Shown here: one piece after another, positions 56,278 through 64,000 of the stretch
Layout of the letters: each line of letters begins with the position of its first letter
Position numbering within the stretch: the first letter of the stretch is position 1
Origin: Glaciecola sp947496235
GTDB lineage: Bacteria; Pseudomonadota; Gammaproteobacteria; Enterobacterales; Alteromonadaceae
NCBI RefSeq assembly: GCF_050306235.1
Contig: NZ_JBLWFH010000005.1
Coordinates: 62,001-126,000 of the forward strand
DNA length: 64,000 nt
Reading direction: 5' to 3'
Notes under the pieces: model-generated
Database searches by the model: none
What the model saw: only the letters and a program-made list of their open reading frames with translations
Told to the model about the DNA's origin: nothing
Translations under genes and position numbers: made by a program

Positions 56278-56723
56278 ACAAACCTAAGTTATTAACGCTG
56301 TCGGATTTTCCTGTGCATTATCCGTTAACCACTCGGTGGCACGACAACGATATTTATGGTCATGTGAATAATGTGGTTTATTACAGTTATTTTGATTCAG
56401 TGGTGAATCGGTTTTTAATTGAAAAAGGCGAGCTGGATATCCATAATGGTAAGACCATTGGGGTTTTGGTACATAGCGAGTGTAACTATCACAGCAGTTT
56501 GGCTTATCCGGATGAGATTATTGGCGGATTAGGTATTCTAAAACTTGGCAACTCGTCGGTAAAATATCAACTTGGTGTGTTCAAACAAGGTTCAGAACAA
56601 CCTAGTGCGATAGGTAATATGACCCACGTCTTTGTTGACAGATTGAGCAATAAACCTGTGCCTATTGCAGATAAGATGCGTTCAGTTTTGAGCGAAATAA
56701 TGATGAAGACGGATATAGTGTAA
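56274..56723 (+). CDS. Acyl-CoA thioesterase, 4HBT hotdog family
   Basis: The 149-residue hotdog protein has LTTRWHDNDIYGHVNNVVYYSYFDSV, the catalytic segment of 4-hydroxybenzoyl-CoA-type thioesterases (Asp in HDND), and GKTIGVLVHSECNYHSSLAYPDEI. Its ATG overlaps the stop of the alcohol dehydrogenase (ATGA), so it is translated with it. It hydrolyses an acyl-CoA of unknown chain. A bidirectional terminator hairpin follows the stop. Confidence 0.88.
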   Translation: MNKPKLLTLSDFPVHYPLTTRWHDNDIYGHVNNVVYYSYFDSVVNRFLIEKGELDIHNGKTIGVLVHSECNYHSSLAYPDEIIGGLGILKLGNSSVKYQLGVFKQGSEQPSAIGNMTHVFVDRLSNKPVPIADKMRSVLSEIMMKTDIV

Positions 56724-56735
56724 ATGAACGGACAA

Positions 56736-56764
56736 AAACGCTGAAGTAAATGGCTTCAGCGTTT
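56736..56764. terminator. Bidirectional terminator between convergent genes
   Basis: AAACGCTGAAG (56736-56746) and CTTCAGCGTTT (56754-56764) form a perfect 11-base stem around a seven-base loop, with A and T stretches on either side. It separates the thioesterase and FAH genes. Confidence 0.78.
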
Positions 56765-56785
56765 CTTGTTACCTATATTTGATAC

Positions 56786-57793
56786 TTAGTTTTTTACTAC
56801 AGTTTGTGAAATTTCGCCAAAGATGGATTGCCCATCAGCATTAAGCATTTCGATAGAAATATGATCACCAAACTTCATAAATAGTGTACTTGGCTGACCG
56901 TTTTCAATTGTCTCAATCATTCTAATTTCGGCGATACAGCTATAACCAACACCACCTTCTGATAAAGGTTTTCCGGGACCGCCGTCAAGCTTGTTGGATA
57001 CGGTTCCTGAACCAATAATAGTGCCTGCCTGCAAGGGTCTAGTACGAGCAGCGTGGGCAATTAGCTGACCGAAATTAAACGTCATATCAACGCCGGCTTG
57101 AGGTTCACCGAACTTTTCACCGTTGAGGGTTGATATGAGAGGTAGATGTAATTTTCCTTCTTGCCAAGCATCGCCTAGTTCCGACGGGGTAACAGCCACA
57201 GGGCTAAAAGCACTCGATGGTTTGGATTGGAAAAATCCAAAGCCTTTGGCCAATTCTCCGGGAATTAAACCACGTAGAGAAACATCATTTACAATCATAA
57301 TGAGTCTAACGTAAGACAATGCATCATCAGCACTAACGCCCATGGGCACATCGCCTGTAATCACAGCGACTTCCGCTTCGAAGTCTATCCCGAAGCCTTC
57401 ATCTTGAGGCATTTTAATATCTTCATGTGGGGCTAAAAAGCTATCTGAACCACCTTGATACATGAGAGGATCAGTCCAAAAACTGGCTGGCATTTCTGCT
57501 CCTCTGGCTTTTCTCACTAGTTCTACGTGATTTACATAGGCACTGCCATCCGCCCATTGAAAAGCTCTAGGTAACGGAGAAGCGCACTTTGTTTGGTCAA
57601 AATCTTCCCCAGCGATTTCACCAGAGTTTAGTTGGTTATACCGTTGTTGAAGCTTGTCGCTAACTTTGTCCCAGTTGTCTAATGCATATTGTAGAGTCGG
57701 CGCTACGTCTTGCGCGGGTACCATTTTAGTTAACTGATGGTTTACTACTACAAGTTGGCCATCGCGCTCTTTGTGTAAACTAGCTAATTTCAT
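56786..57793 (-). CDS. Fumarylacetoacetate hydrolase-family protein
   Basis: The 335-residue protein has FAH features: QDEGFGIDFEAEVAVITGDVPMG with metal-binding acidic residues, VRLIMIVNDVSLRGLIPGELAKGFGFFQSKPSSAFSPVAVTP, and QAGTIIGSGTVSNK. Its start overlaps the VOC gene by four bases (57790-57793). In tyrosine breakdown the enzyme splits fumarylacetoacetate into fumarate and acetoacetate; the hppD context makes this role likely. It is shorter than mammalian FAH and matches the bacterial family used after homogentisate dioxygenase. Confidence 0.86.
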   Translation of the reverse strand: MKLASLHKERDGQLVVVNHQLTKMVPAQDVAPTLQYALDNWDKVSDKLQQRYNQLNSGEIAGEDFDQTKCASPLPRAFQWADGSAYVNHVELVRKARGAEMPASFWTDPLMYQGGSDSFLAPHEDIKMPQDEGFGIDFEAEVAVITGDVPMGVSADDALSYVRLIMIVNDVSLRGLIPGELAKGFGFFQSKPSSAFSPVAVTPSELGDAWQEGKLHLPLISTLNGEKFGEPQAGVDMTFNFGQLIAHAARTRPLQAGTIIGSGTVSNKLDGGPGKPLSEGGVGYSCIAEIRMIETIENGQPSTLFMKFGDHISIEMLNADGQSIFGEISQTVVKN

Positions 57794-58353
57794 TTATCGT
57801 TTCCTGTAGATGTCGCACCTTTAAATCCTTCCCCATTGTGCAACCATTCAGCGTGTTTTGGTGCTTTTTTGGTTTTAGACCACTCGTCTAACATAGCTGG
57901 CGCTACACGTTTAAGTTCAGCCATCATCTCTGGCGTACCCGTGTTTGCTGCTAGCTCTATACGGTGGCCATTTGGATCAAAGAAATAAATCGATTTGAAG
58001 ATACCGTGATCAGTTGGTCCTAAGACTTTTATATTGTTGTTTTCCAACTTTTCTTTTGCGCCTAATAAATCATCCATAGATTCCACTTCAAACGCTATAT
58101 GCTGCACCCATGCAGGCGTATTTTCATCTTTACCCATTTCAGGAGAATTGGGCAGTTCAAAAAAGGCCAATACATTACCATTCCCAGCATCTAAAAAGAC
58201 ATGCATATAAGGATCTGGCGCTTGTGTAGAGGGTACCTTATCTTCGGCAATAGCAAGTTGAAAATCCATGTTCAACATCTGCTGATAAAATTCCACTGTC
58301 TGTTTTGCATCCTTGCAACGATAAGCGACGTGATGAATGCGAGACAGTTTCAT
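57790..58353 (-). CDS. VOC (glyoxalase) superfamily protein
   Basis: The 187-residue protein has a vicinal-oxygen-chelate domain: RIHHVAYRCKDAKQTVEFYQQMLNMDF, PAWVQHIAFEVESMDDLLGAKE and SIYFFDPNGHRIELAAN. These supply the His and Glu ligands of a metal site. It starts one base into the stop of hppD (TAATG) and overlaps the FAH gene by four bases, so all three are coupled. A similar VOC gene often accompanies hppD, but its reaction is not known to me. Confidence 0.85.
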   Translation of the reverse strand: MKLSRIHHVAYRCKDAKQTVEFYQQMLNMDFQLAIAEDKVPSTQAPDPYMHVFLDAGNGNVLAFFELPNSPEMGKDENTPAWVQHIAFEVESMDDLLGAKEKLENNNIKVLGPTDHGIFKSIYFFDPNGHRIELAANTGTPEMMAELKRVAPAMLDEWSKTKKAPKHAEWLHNGEGFKGATSTGNDK

Positions 58354-59444
58354 TATGCAGATTCCTCTTTCTTATTAATGACGCCGCGCGCAACCTGATC
58401 TCGTTCAATGGATTCAAATAGAGCTTTGAAGTTACCTTCACCAAACCCTTGGTCTTCTTTACGTTGAATGAACTCAAAAAATACTGGACCTAACATGGTG
58501 TCGGAGAAAATCTGCAGCAACAATCTAGGGGTACCATCAGCGGTTGTGCCATCAAGAAGTATTCCTCTTGATTGCAGTTCATGTGTTGGTTCGCCATGCC
58601 CAGGCAATCTCTCTTCTAGCATTTCGTAGTAAGTATCTGGTGGTGCCGTCATAAACTTCATACCATTGGCTTTCAAACGATCCCAACAAGCGGGAAGATC
58701 ATCACAAGCAAAAGCAATGTGTTGAATACCCTCACCATTGTACTTCATTAGGAATTCTTCGATTTGACCACCACCGCCGCCGCCAGCTTCTTCATTTAAT
58801 GGAATGCGGATTTTGCCGTCTGGCGCTGTCATGGCTTTTGATAATAACCCTGTGTACTCACCTTTAATGTCAAAATAGCGAATTTCTCTAAAATTGAATA
58901 AGTTTTCATAGAATTTCGCCCAGTAGTTCATGCGACCGCGATAGACGTTGTGTGTAAGGTGATCCAAGGTGTGAAAACCACAACCTTCGGGGTGTTTTTC
59001 CACGCCTTCAAGCCATTTAAAATCTATGTCATAAATGGTGTCATTGCCTTTATATCGATCTATAAGATACAAAGCTGCTCCACCGATACCTTTGATTGCT
59101 GGTAAACGCAGTTCCATTGGGCCAGTGTCTATTTCCATTGGTTGAGCACCGCGCTCTAACACTTCGTTATAGGCAAACTGTGCATCTTTAACGCGAAATG
59201 CCATTCCACAAGCGGAAGGGCCATGCTCGATAGCATAATAATATGCTGGGCTATATTTTTCGTAATTGGTAATAAAATTAATGTCGCCTTGTCGCCACAG
59301 CGTTACGTCTTTGGAACGATGGACAGCTACTTTGGTAAATCCCATGGCAGTAAAAACAGGCTCTAAGATGCCTTTTTCGGGTGCAGTAAATTCAACAAAC
59401 TCAAATCCATCTAAGCCTATTGGGTTGTCAAATAAGTCAGCCAT
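58353..59444 (-). CDS. hppD: 4-Hydroxyphenylpyruvate dioxygenase
   Basis: The 363-residue protein contains the iron ligands of this family: His in CGFHTLDHLTHNVYRGRM, His in GEGIQHIAFACDDLPACW, and Glu in GPVFFEFIQRKEDQGFGEGNF near the C-terminus. It converts 4-hydroxyphenylpyruvate to homogentisate, the second step of tyrosine catabolism. A six-glycine run (EEAGGGGGGQIEEF) sits in a surface loop. The ATG follows an AGGA site and a promoter region with two palindromic operators. Homogentisate dioxygenase and maleylacetoacetate isomerase genes are not in this window. Confidence 0.93.
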   Translation of the reverse strand: MADLFDNPIGLDGFEFVEFTAPEKGILEPVFTAMGFTKVAVHRSKDVTLWRQGDINFITNYEKYSPAYYYAIEHGPSACGMAFRVKDAQFAYNEVLERGAQPMEIDTGPMELRLPAIKGIGGAALYLIDRYKGNDTIYDIDFKWLEGVEKHPEGCGFHTLDHLTHNVYRGRMNYWAKFYENLFNFREIRYFDIKGEYTGLLSKAMTAPDGKIRIPLNEEAGGGGGGQIEEFLMKYNGEGIQHIAFACDDLPACWDRLKANGMKFMTAPPDTYYEMLEERLPGHGEPTHELQSRGILLDGTTADGTPRLLLQIFSDTMLGPVFFEFIQRKEDQGFGEGNFKALFESIERDQVARGVINKKEESA

Positions 59445-59465
59445 TATATTTTCCTAAACACATAA

Positions 59466-59481
59466 AGTTGCAATCGCAACT
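59466..59481. promoter_or_regulatory. Operator palindrome 1 upstream of hppD
   Basis: AGTTGC-AATC-GCAACT, a perfect six-base-arm dyad, lies between the hppD start and the core promoter. Its centre is 21 bases (two helical turns) from the second copy, as expected for cooperative repressor binding. Confidence 0.65.
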
Positions 59482-59510
59482 AAAGTAGTTGCAAATGCAA
59501 CTAAAGTCAA
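59482..59510 (-). promoter_or_regulatory. Candidate hppD core promoter
   Basis: On the minus strand, TTGACT (59510-59505), 17 bases, then TACTTT (59487-59482). The -10 box is weak, which fits a regulated promoter. The spacer contains operator palindrome 2. Confidence 0.4.
59486..59503. promoter_or_regulatory. Operator palindrome 2 within the hppD promoter spacer
   Basis: TAGTTGCA-AA-TGCAACTA, a perfect eight-base-arm dyad. It has the same half-site (AGTTGC) as palindrome 1 and lies over the candidate promoter spacer, so binding would block transcription. The regulator is unidentified; symmetric TTGC...GCAA sites are typical of MarR-type repressors of aromatic catabolism. Confidence 0.68.
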
Positions 59511-59759
59511 GATTAGTAACATACAATTTACAAACTCACTGGAGCTTGAAAAGAGTTTAAAAAAAAACGTGACTTTTGCATTTTTTATTGAGATAGCGCC
59601 AAAAATACGCAGAATTTGGTGTTTTTATTGGCAAAATTGGGTTTATACTGGGATTTATCCTAGTGAATTGAGGTTGTATTTATAAAAATCTGCTTATGGG
59701 AAACTTTTTTCTAGTTCGCTGGGTAGAAACATAATAAGCAATAAAAAATAGGGAAGCAT

Positions 59760-61211
59760 ATGGCGATTCGATGGGGCAGCTACAAAGTAAAAGGTTTGCA
59801 TGATGAGTTGTTAAGAGCAACGGGTAAGCCACGTGAATATTCCGAAATTCTGTGTAACTATTTAAAGAATCTGTCTGAACGAGAGATAGGTGAATTCAAA
59901 GCAGCGGCAGAATCTGCCATTCAAACCATGGGCATTACCTTTAGGGTCTACAATGAAGAAGAGGGCTCTATAGACCGCACTTGGCCGTTTGATATTATTC
60001 CCCGCTTGATTGATAAAAAAGAATGGGATGAAGTAGAACGCGGTTTAAAACAACGTGTTAAAGCATTAAACATGTTCATCGACGATTTATATAATGATCA
60101 AAATATTATAAAAGACGGTGTTTTCCCGGCTAGCTTACTGAAAAAATCCAAAAACTTCCTTCACGAATGTAAAGGCTTTAGCCCCAAAAATGGGGTTTGG
60201 GCACATATATGCGGCACTGATTTAGTTAGAGATAATGACGGTCAAATCTATGTGCTAGAAGACAACCTTAGAGTGCCATCTGGTGTCTCATATATGCTGG
60301 AAAACCGGCATGTAATGAAACGTGTCTTCCCAGAAATGTTCGCCGAATATAGTATCTTGCCTGTGGATGATTATCCGTCACAGCTTTATGACATGCTTGC
60401 AGAGTTATCTCCGCGAAATATTGAAGAACCTGAAATTGTAGTGCTGTCCCCAGGTATCTACAATTCAGCCTATTTTGAACATGCCTATCTAGCCCAACAA
60501 ATGGGTGCCGAATTAGTCATTGGTACAGACTTAGTAGTAAAAGACGATGACTGTGTTTATATGCGCACCGTCAGTGGGCTTGCGAGAGTCGACGTTATTT
60601 ATAGACGTATCGACGATTGGTTTATTGATCCTGAAGTGTTTAATCCAGATTCGGTGCTGGGCATAAAAGGTATTATTCGAGCTTGGAAAGCGGGCAATGT
60701 AGCCCTAGCTAATGCGCCAGGATCAGGGGTTGCAGACGACAAAGTTGTGTATGCCTATGTGCCTGAAATTATAAAATATTATTTAAAAGAAGAGGCAATT
60801 TTACCGAATGTGCCTACATACAAATGCAACAATAAAAAAGAGCGCGAATACGTGCTTGAAAATATTGAGAACATGGTAGTTAAACCGGCGAACGAATCTG
60901 GTGGTTACGGTATGCTGATTGGTCCTCATGCTACTACAAGCGAGCATGAAAAATTCCGTAAACTTATCCAAGATGATCCTAGGAATTATGTTGCACAACC
61001 CATGTTAACCCTGTCAACTGCACCAACTCTGATTGACAAAAAGGTCGAACCAAGACACTTGGATTTACGCCCCTTTATTCTCAGTGGCAAGGACATTCAG
61101 GTTACCACAGGGGGGTTAACTCGAGTCGCCTTGGTGAAAGGCTCTATGGTCGTTAACTCTTCTCAAGGTGGTGGAAGTAAAGACACCTGGATAGTGGATA
61201 TGGAGGGTTAA
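59760..61211 (+). CDS. Circularly permuted ATP-grasp protein (type 2)
   Basis: The 483-residue protein has the circularly permuted ATP-grasp arrangement: FDIIPRLIDKKEWDEVERGLKQRVKALNMFIDDLYNDQ near residues 78-117, IYVLEDNLRVPSGVSYMLENRHVMKRVFPE with the metal-binding E-N near 165-180, and the later VVKPANESGGYGMLIGPHA glycine-rich loop. These proteins are predicted peptide ligases that act with alpha-E proteins. A GGGAAG site precedes the ATG. It is followed after two bases by the alpha-E gene, so both are one operon. The product they make is not known. Confidence 0.92.
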   Translation: MAIRWGSYKVKGLHDELLRATGKPREYSEILCNYLKNLSEREIGEFKAAAESAIQTMGITFRVYNEEEGSIDRTWPFDIIPRLIDKKEWDEVERGLKQRVKALNMFIDDLYNDQNIIKDGVFPASLLKKSKNFLHECKGFSPKNGVWAHICGTDLVRDNDGQIYVLEDNLRVPSGVSYMLENRHVMKRVFPEMFAEYSILPVDDYPSQLYDMLAELSPRNIEEPEIVVLSPGIYNSAYFEHAYLAQQMGAELVIGTDLVVKDDDCVYMRTVSGLARVDVIYRRIDDWFIDPEVFNPDSVLGIKGIIRAWKAGNVALANAPGSGVADDKVVYAYVPEIIKYYLKEEAILPNVPTYKCNNKKEREYVLENIENMVVKPANESGGYGMLIGPHATTSEHEKFRKLIQDDPRNYVAQPMLTLSTAPTLIDKKVEPRHLDLRPFILSGKDIQVTTGGLTRVALVKGSMVVNSSQGGGSKDTWIVDMEG

Positions 61212-61213
61212 TA

Positions 61214-62140
61214 ATGAGCATGTTATCTAGAGTTGCAAACAATCTTTATTGGATGGCCCGTTATTTAGAACGAGTGGAAAATACTGCCCGTTTGGTCAAT
61301 GTAAATGGACACCTTTTATTAGACTTACCAACACGTGTGAAATTAGGATGGGAGCCTATCGTTGATATCCTATCGTTTAGAAATTTGTTTTATGAAATGT
61401 ATGACGAGGCGGATGAAAAGAGTGTCATAAAATTTATGATTGCTGAAGAAACCAATCCAGGTTCAATTTTAAGCTCACTTAAGTATGCGCGGGAAAATGC
61501 GCGTACAATAAAAGAGATTATTCCCCAAGAAGCTTGGGAACAAATCAATAAGTTATTTCTACACGTAACCGAAAATAAATCCGAGGCCTTCCACAGACGT
61601 AGTCGATATGGATTTTTGAATCAAATTATCCAGTTAAACCAATCCATTACTGGTTTACTTGCGGGTACTATGACCCATGATGATGCTTATGCATTTGTGC
61701 GCATTGGAAGAAATTTAGAAAGAGCTGATATGTCCACGCGTATCATAGATGTAAGATCCGCGTCCTTACTACCTGAGGTTTCCGAAGATTCCTACGCATT
61801 TGCTAACATTCAATGGATGAGCGTACTTAAATCGATGTCGGCTTATCAGATGTATCGAAGAGAAGTGAAGGTACGAGTAAACAGAGAAGATGTACTGGAG
61901 TTTTTGATGTTAGATTCTCGTTTTCCGCGATCTTTGTTACACACATTAGAGCAAATAGAGTATTCAACGGCGCAGTTACCTAACAATAAGCCTGTAATAG
62001 ATAAAACGCGTCAAATTCGGAATTATTTGTTGAATGCGCATCCATCGAAGTTGACTCAGCAAAAGCTGCATGAATTTATAGATGATACTCAAATTGGAAT
62101 AAATGAAATCAATGATCAATTAAATGCAGTATACTTTTAA
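61214..62140 (+). CDS. Alpha-E domain protein
   Basis: The 308-residue all-helical protein opens MLSRVANNLYWMARYLERVENTARLVNVN, the standard signature of the alpha-E family, and later has NLERADMSTRIIDVRS and QWMSVLKSMSAYQMYRRE. It starts two bases after the ATP-grasp stop. Known operons pair this family with circularly permuted ATP-grasp proteins, transglutaminases and Anbu, and predict a peptide-synthesis and -trimming system. No transglutaminase gene follows here. Confidence 0.92.
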   Translation: MSMLSRVANNLYWMARYLERVENTARLVNVNGHLLLDLPTRVKLGWEPIVDILSFRNLFYEMYDEADEKSVIKFMIAEETNPGSILSSLKYARENARTIKEIIPQEAWEQINKLFLHVTENKSEAFHRRSRYGFLNQIIQLNQSITGLLAGTMTHDDAYAFVRIGRNLERADMSTRIIDVRSASLLPEVSEDSYAFANIQWMSVLKSMSAYQMYRREVKVRVNREDVLEFLMLDSRFPRSLLHTLEQIEYSTAQLPNNKPVIDKTRQIRNYLLNAHPSKLTQQKLHEFIDDTQIGINEINDQLNAVYF

Positions 62141-62170
62141 TTAAACGTATATAAATTTTAAGACAGAACA

Positions 62171-63268
62171 TTGAAAAATTTTAATTGTAGCTGTGGTAAT
62201 CGGGTTAATTACCAGAATTATCAGTGTGTCAGCTGTAATGCAGAATTAGGATTCCAACCGGATAGTCTAGAGATAACCGACTTTCATCCTGTGGAAGAGG
62301 GTCTTTATCGCGCGTCTAATTCTGACCGTTTGTATAAAAAGTGTGCAAATTATAGCCATTATAATGTTTGTAATTGGTTAGTAGACGCCGATGATGACGA
62401 TGATCTTTGTTTGTCCTGTCGAATGACACAGGCGATTCCGAATTTAAATATCGAGGGAAATCTAAAACTCTGGTATCGCATGGAAGATGCGAAACGACGT
62501 TTGCTGTATTCACTGATGAAATTGGAGCTACCCTTTGAAGGCGTGGCTAAGCATGGTAATCATAAATTGGGTTTTGCTTTTCTAGAAGATCAGGTAGCAG
62601 ACGAATACGGCAACGAACTAACGGTCAAAGATTATGTATCAACAGGTCATAGTCATGGTCTTATTACCATTAATTTGGATGAAGCCGACCCATCAAAAAG
62701 GCTAAAAATGCGTGAACAACTCCAAGAACGCTACAGAACGCTACTTGGTCATTTTAGGCATGAGTCTGGCCATTTTTTCTGGGATTTATTAATTAACAAT
62801 TCAGATTTCCTCGAGGAATTTAGGTCACTCTTCGGTGATGAACGACTAGATTATCAGGCTGCTTTACAAAACTATTATCAATCTGGACCTGCTCCTGAAT
62901 GGGAAAAAGTTTGGATCAGTGCTTATGCTAGTATGCACCCTTGGGAAGACTGGGCTGAAACCTGGGCCCATTATTTACACATGGTAGATACCTTAGAAAC
63001 AGCTAACAATATGGAATTTAGTATTGGTGAAAACCTTTTACTAAACCCTTTGAAGAAGCATGATCATAAGGTAGAGCAACAGGAAGAAACCATCTTTGAT
63101 CAAATGTTCGATGATTGGTGCACCTTATCCATCACTCTAAATGCATTGAATCGCAGCATGGGATTAGACGATGCATATCCCTTTGTGATTTCAAGCTCAG
63201 CCATCAATAAGCTGCACTTTGTTCACAGAGTGATTGAATCGTCTGCGGTAGCTAATATTAAGTATTAG
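62171..63268 (+). CDS. Putative zinc-binding metallopeptidase with N-terminal zinc ribbon
   Basis: Translation most likely begins at a TTG (62171), because the conserved N-terminal zinc ribbon NFNCSCGNRVNYQNYQCVSC starts at residue 3. A downstream ATG would remove it. The 365-residue protein has four ribbon cysteines, a second cluster (KKCANYSHYNVCNW, CLSCRM), and a zinc-protease motif HESGH (FRHESGHFFWDLLI) with a further acidic/histidine segment HPWEDWAETWAHYLHMVDTLE. It matches the putative zinc-binding metallopeptidase family that accompanies ATP-grasp/alpha-E/Anbu operons. Its last 11 bases overlap the end of the convergent Anbu gene. Confidence 0.87.
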   Translation: MKNFNCSCGNRVNYQNYQCVSCNAELGFQPDSLEITDFHPVEEGLYRASNSDRLYKKCANYSHYNVCNWLVDADDDDDLCLSCRMTQAIPNLNIEGNLKLWYRMEDAKRRLLYSLMKLELPFEGVAKHGNHKLGFAFLEDQVADEYGNELTVKDYVSTGHSHGLITINLDEADPSKRLKMREQLQERYRTLLGHFRHESGHFFWDLLINNSDFLEEFRSLFGDERLDYQAALQNYYQSGPAPEWEKVWISAYASMHPWEDWAETWAHYLHMVDTLETANNMEFSIGENLLLNPLKKHDHKVEQQEETIFDQMFDDWCTLSITLNALNRSMGLDDAYPFVISSSAINKLHFVHRVIESSAVANIKY

Positions 63269-64000
63269 GTTTCTTTTCCCACTCAAATCTTGGCAAACGT
63301 TTGAAGGCTCTTTTGAGGCCTTCATTCCATTGTTTTTGCAGTGATTTGTACAGAGGGGAATTCACAGTATAGGTATTAGTGAAGCACTCAGTAAAATTGT
63401 TATTAGTGTGTATTGCTAATTCTATAGGAGGCCCTACTGAGATATTACTGCGAATAGTTGAATCCAGCGATACCAAAGCACACCTTGCTGCATCCTCTAA
63501 CGAAGTTGCTGGGGTAATAACGCGATCCAAAATAGGTTTACCGTATTTGTTTTCGCCTATTTGGAGATAAGGCGTTTCAGTAGAAGCTTCAATAAAATTA
63601 CCTTGAGGATAAACATGGAAAATAGCACAAGGCCTGCCTGCGATTTGTCCGCCCACTAAAAAACTCGATTCCGCACTCATTTTACTGTGGGTCATTGCTT
63701 CCTCGTGTTTCTTCTGTTCAATTTGGCTTAACTGTCCCACATATTCAGCAATTTGATGGATGTATTTGGCTTTTTTGAGGTTAAATTCTGCATCTTCTTC
63801 AAGATCCATTTGAATCTTGTGAATTACAGCTTGAGACGTTGCTAAACTGCCAGCGGTAAGAATAAATAAACTGCGATCTTCAGGAAACAAGAAGCTGTGC
63901 ATTTTACTTTGGGTAGCAACATAATCAACACCCGCGTTAGTTCTGGAATCAGAGGCGAAAATAATCCCTTTATTCACTTTTATCGCAAGACAGTAAGTCA
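63258..64000 (-). CDS. Anbu, proteasome-like peptidase (start codon one base beyond the window)
   Basis: The internal ATG at 63977 is not the true start. Reading further upstream, the minus strand codes TYCLAIKVNKGIIFASDSRTNAGVDYVATQS, the standard Anbu N-terminus. The initiator is ATG, of which only TG (64000-63999) is in the window. The nucleophile is then Thr directly after the initiator Met, as in proteasome-type hydrolases, with later Asp and Lys-type positions in DSRTNAGVDY and GSLATSQAVIHK. About 247 residues are predicted. Anbu forms open helical (lock-washer) rings and is linked by genome context to ATP-grasp/alpha-E genes. It converges on the metallopeptidase gene with an 11-base overlap. 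Confidence 0.93.
   Translation of the reverse strand, partial: TYCLAIKVNKGIIFASDSRTNAGVDYVATQSKMHSFLFPEDRSLFILTAGSLATSQAVIHKIQMDLEEDAEFNLKKAKYIHQIAEYVGQLSQIEQKKHEEAMTHSKMSAESSFLVGGQIAGRPCAIFHVYPQGNFIEASTETPYLQIGENKYGKPILDRVITPATSLEDAARCALVSLDSTIRSNISVGPPIELAIHTNNNFTECFTNTYTVNSPLYKSLQKQWNEGLKRAFKRLPRFEWEKKPNT

Larger units (their letters stand above)
59445..59759. other. Divergent intergenic region between hppD and the ATP-grasp operon
   Basis: This 315-base gap holds the hppD promoter and twin operators (listed separately) in its left part. The right part is AT-rich, with a T-rich stretch at about 59566-59590 and no clear promoter for the ATP-grasp gene. No gene or RNA is apparent in it. Confidence 0.5.

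Overview
The window looks like the chromosome of a marine gammaproteobacterium of the Alteromonadales type (Paraglaciecola/Glaciecola/Alteromonas-like). This is inferred from gene content: a TonB receptor beside GH43 arabinan enzymes, a YqjD/YqjE-like cluster, rimK with a RimB-like protease, hppD-type tyrosine catabolism, an Anbu operon, and moderately AT-rich DNA. No species can be named from the sequence alone. I saw no rRNA, tRNA, CRISPR array, insertion sequence or prophage.

Layout. 1-1112: a GyrI-like protein cut by the left edge, and a CPBP-type membrane protease that stops just after its first catalytic motif. 1258-18223 (minus): six co-directional genes forming a probable operon for a secreted or surface apparatus. 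They encode a 1213-aa Ig-like/Cys-rich protein, a 365-aa exported protein, a small membrane protein, a giant 3489-aa protein with 24 SbsA-type Ig-like domains, a membrane-anchored coiled-coil protein and a DsbC-like thioredoxin-fold protein. 18402-24906: a PEP-CTERM-like exported protein, then a six-motif FG-GAP/HEAT protein paired with a membrane cytochrome fused to a pentaheme c domain. 24914-31490: a CPA1-type antiporter, rimK - deacylase - rimB-like protease, an FMN-dependent L-lactate dehydrogenase, and a solute-binding protein gene broken by one stop codon. 31586-39172: an arabinan-utilisation locus (TonB receptor plus two GH43 enzymes) around a well-formed divergent promoter region. 39220-50772: YdcH, AlkC plus DUF2252, gamma-glutamyltransferase, a DesK/DesR-like two-component system, an envelope-stress-like small-gene cluster and an M16 protease. 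50948-59444: an RND efflux pair, an Fe-dependent alcohol dehydrogenase with a thioesterase, and a tyrosine-catabolic operon (hppD, VOC protein, FAH-family hydrolase) behind twin palindromic operators. 59760-64000: circularly permuted ATP-grasp, alpha-E protein and zinc metallopeptidase, facing the proteasome-like hydrolase Anbu, whose start codon lies one base past the right edge.

The best candidate for an undescribed system is 1258-18223. The giant protein grew by duplicating a nine-domain block of about 1000 residues. Its mature cysteines occur only in pairs, and one pair recurs at exactly 48 residues spacing in each block copy. The same operon carries a CPYC thioredoxin-fold protein that could handle those disulfides. 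The FG-GAP/HEAT plus membrane b/c-cytochrome pair at 19315-24906 is a second candidate. The Anbu and rimK loci are known families in informative arrangements.
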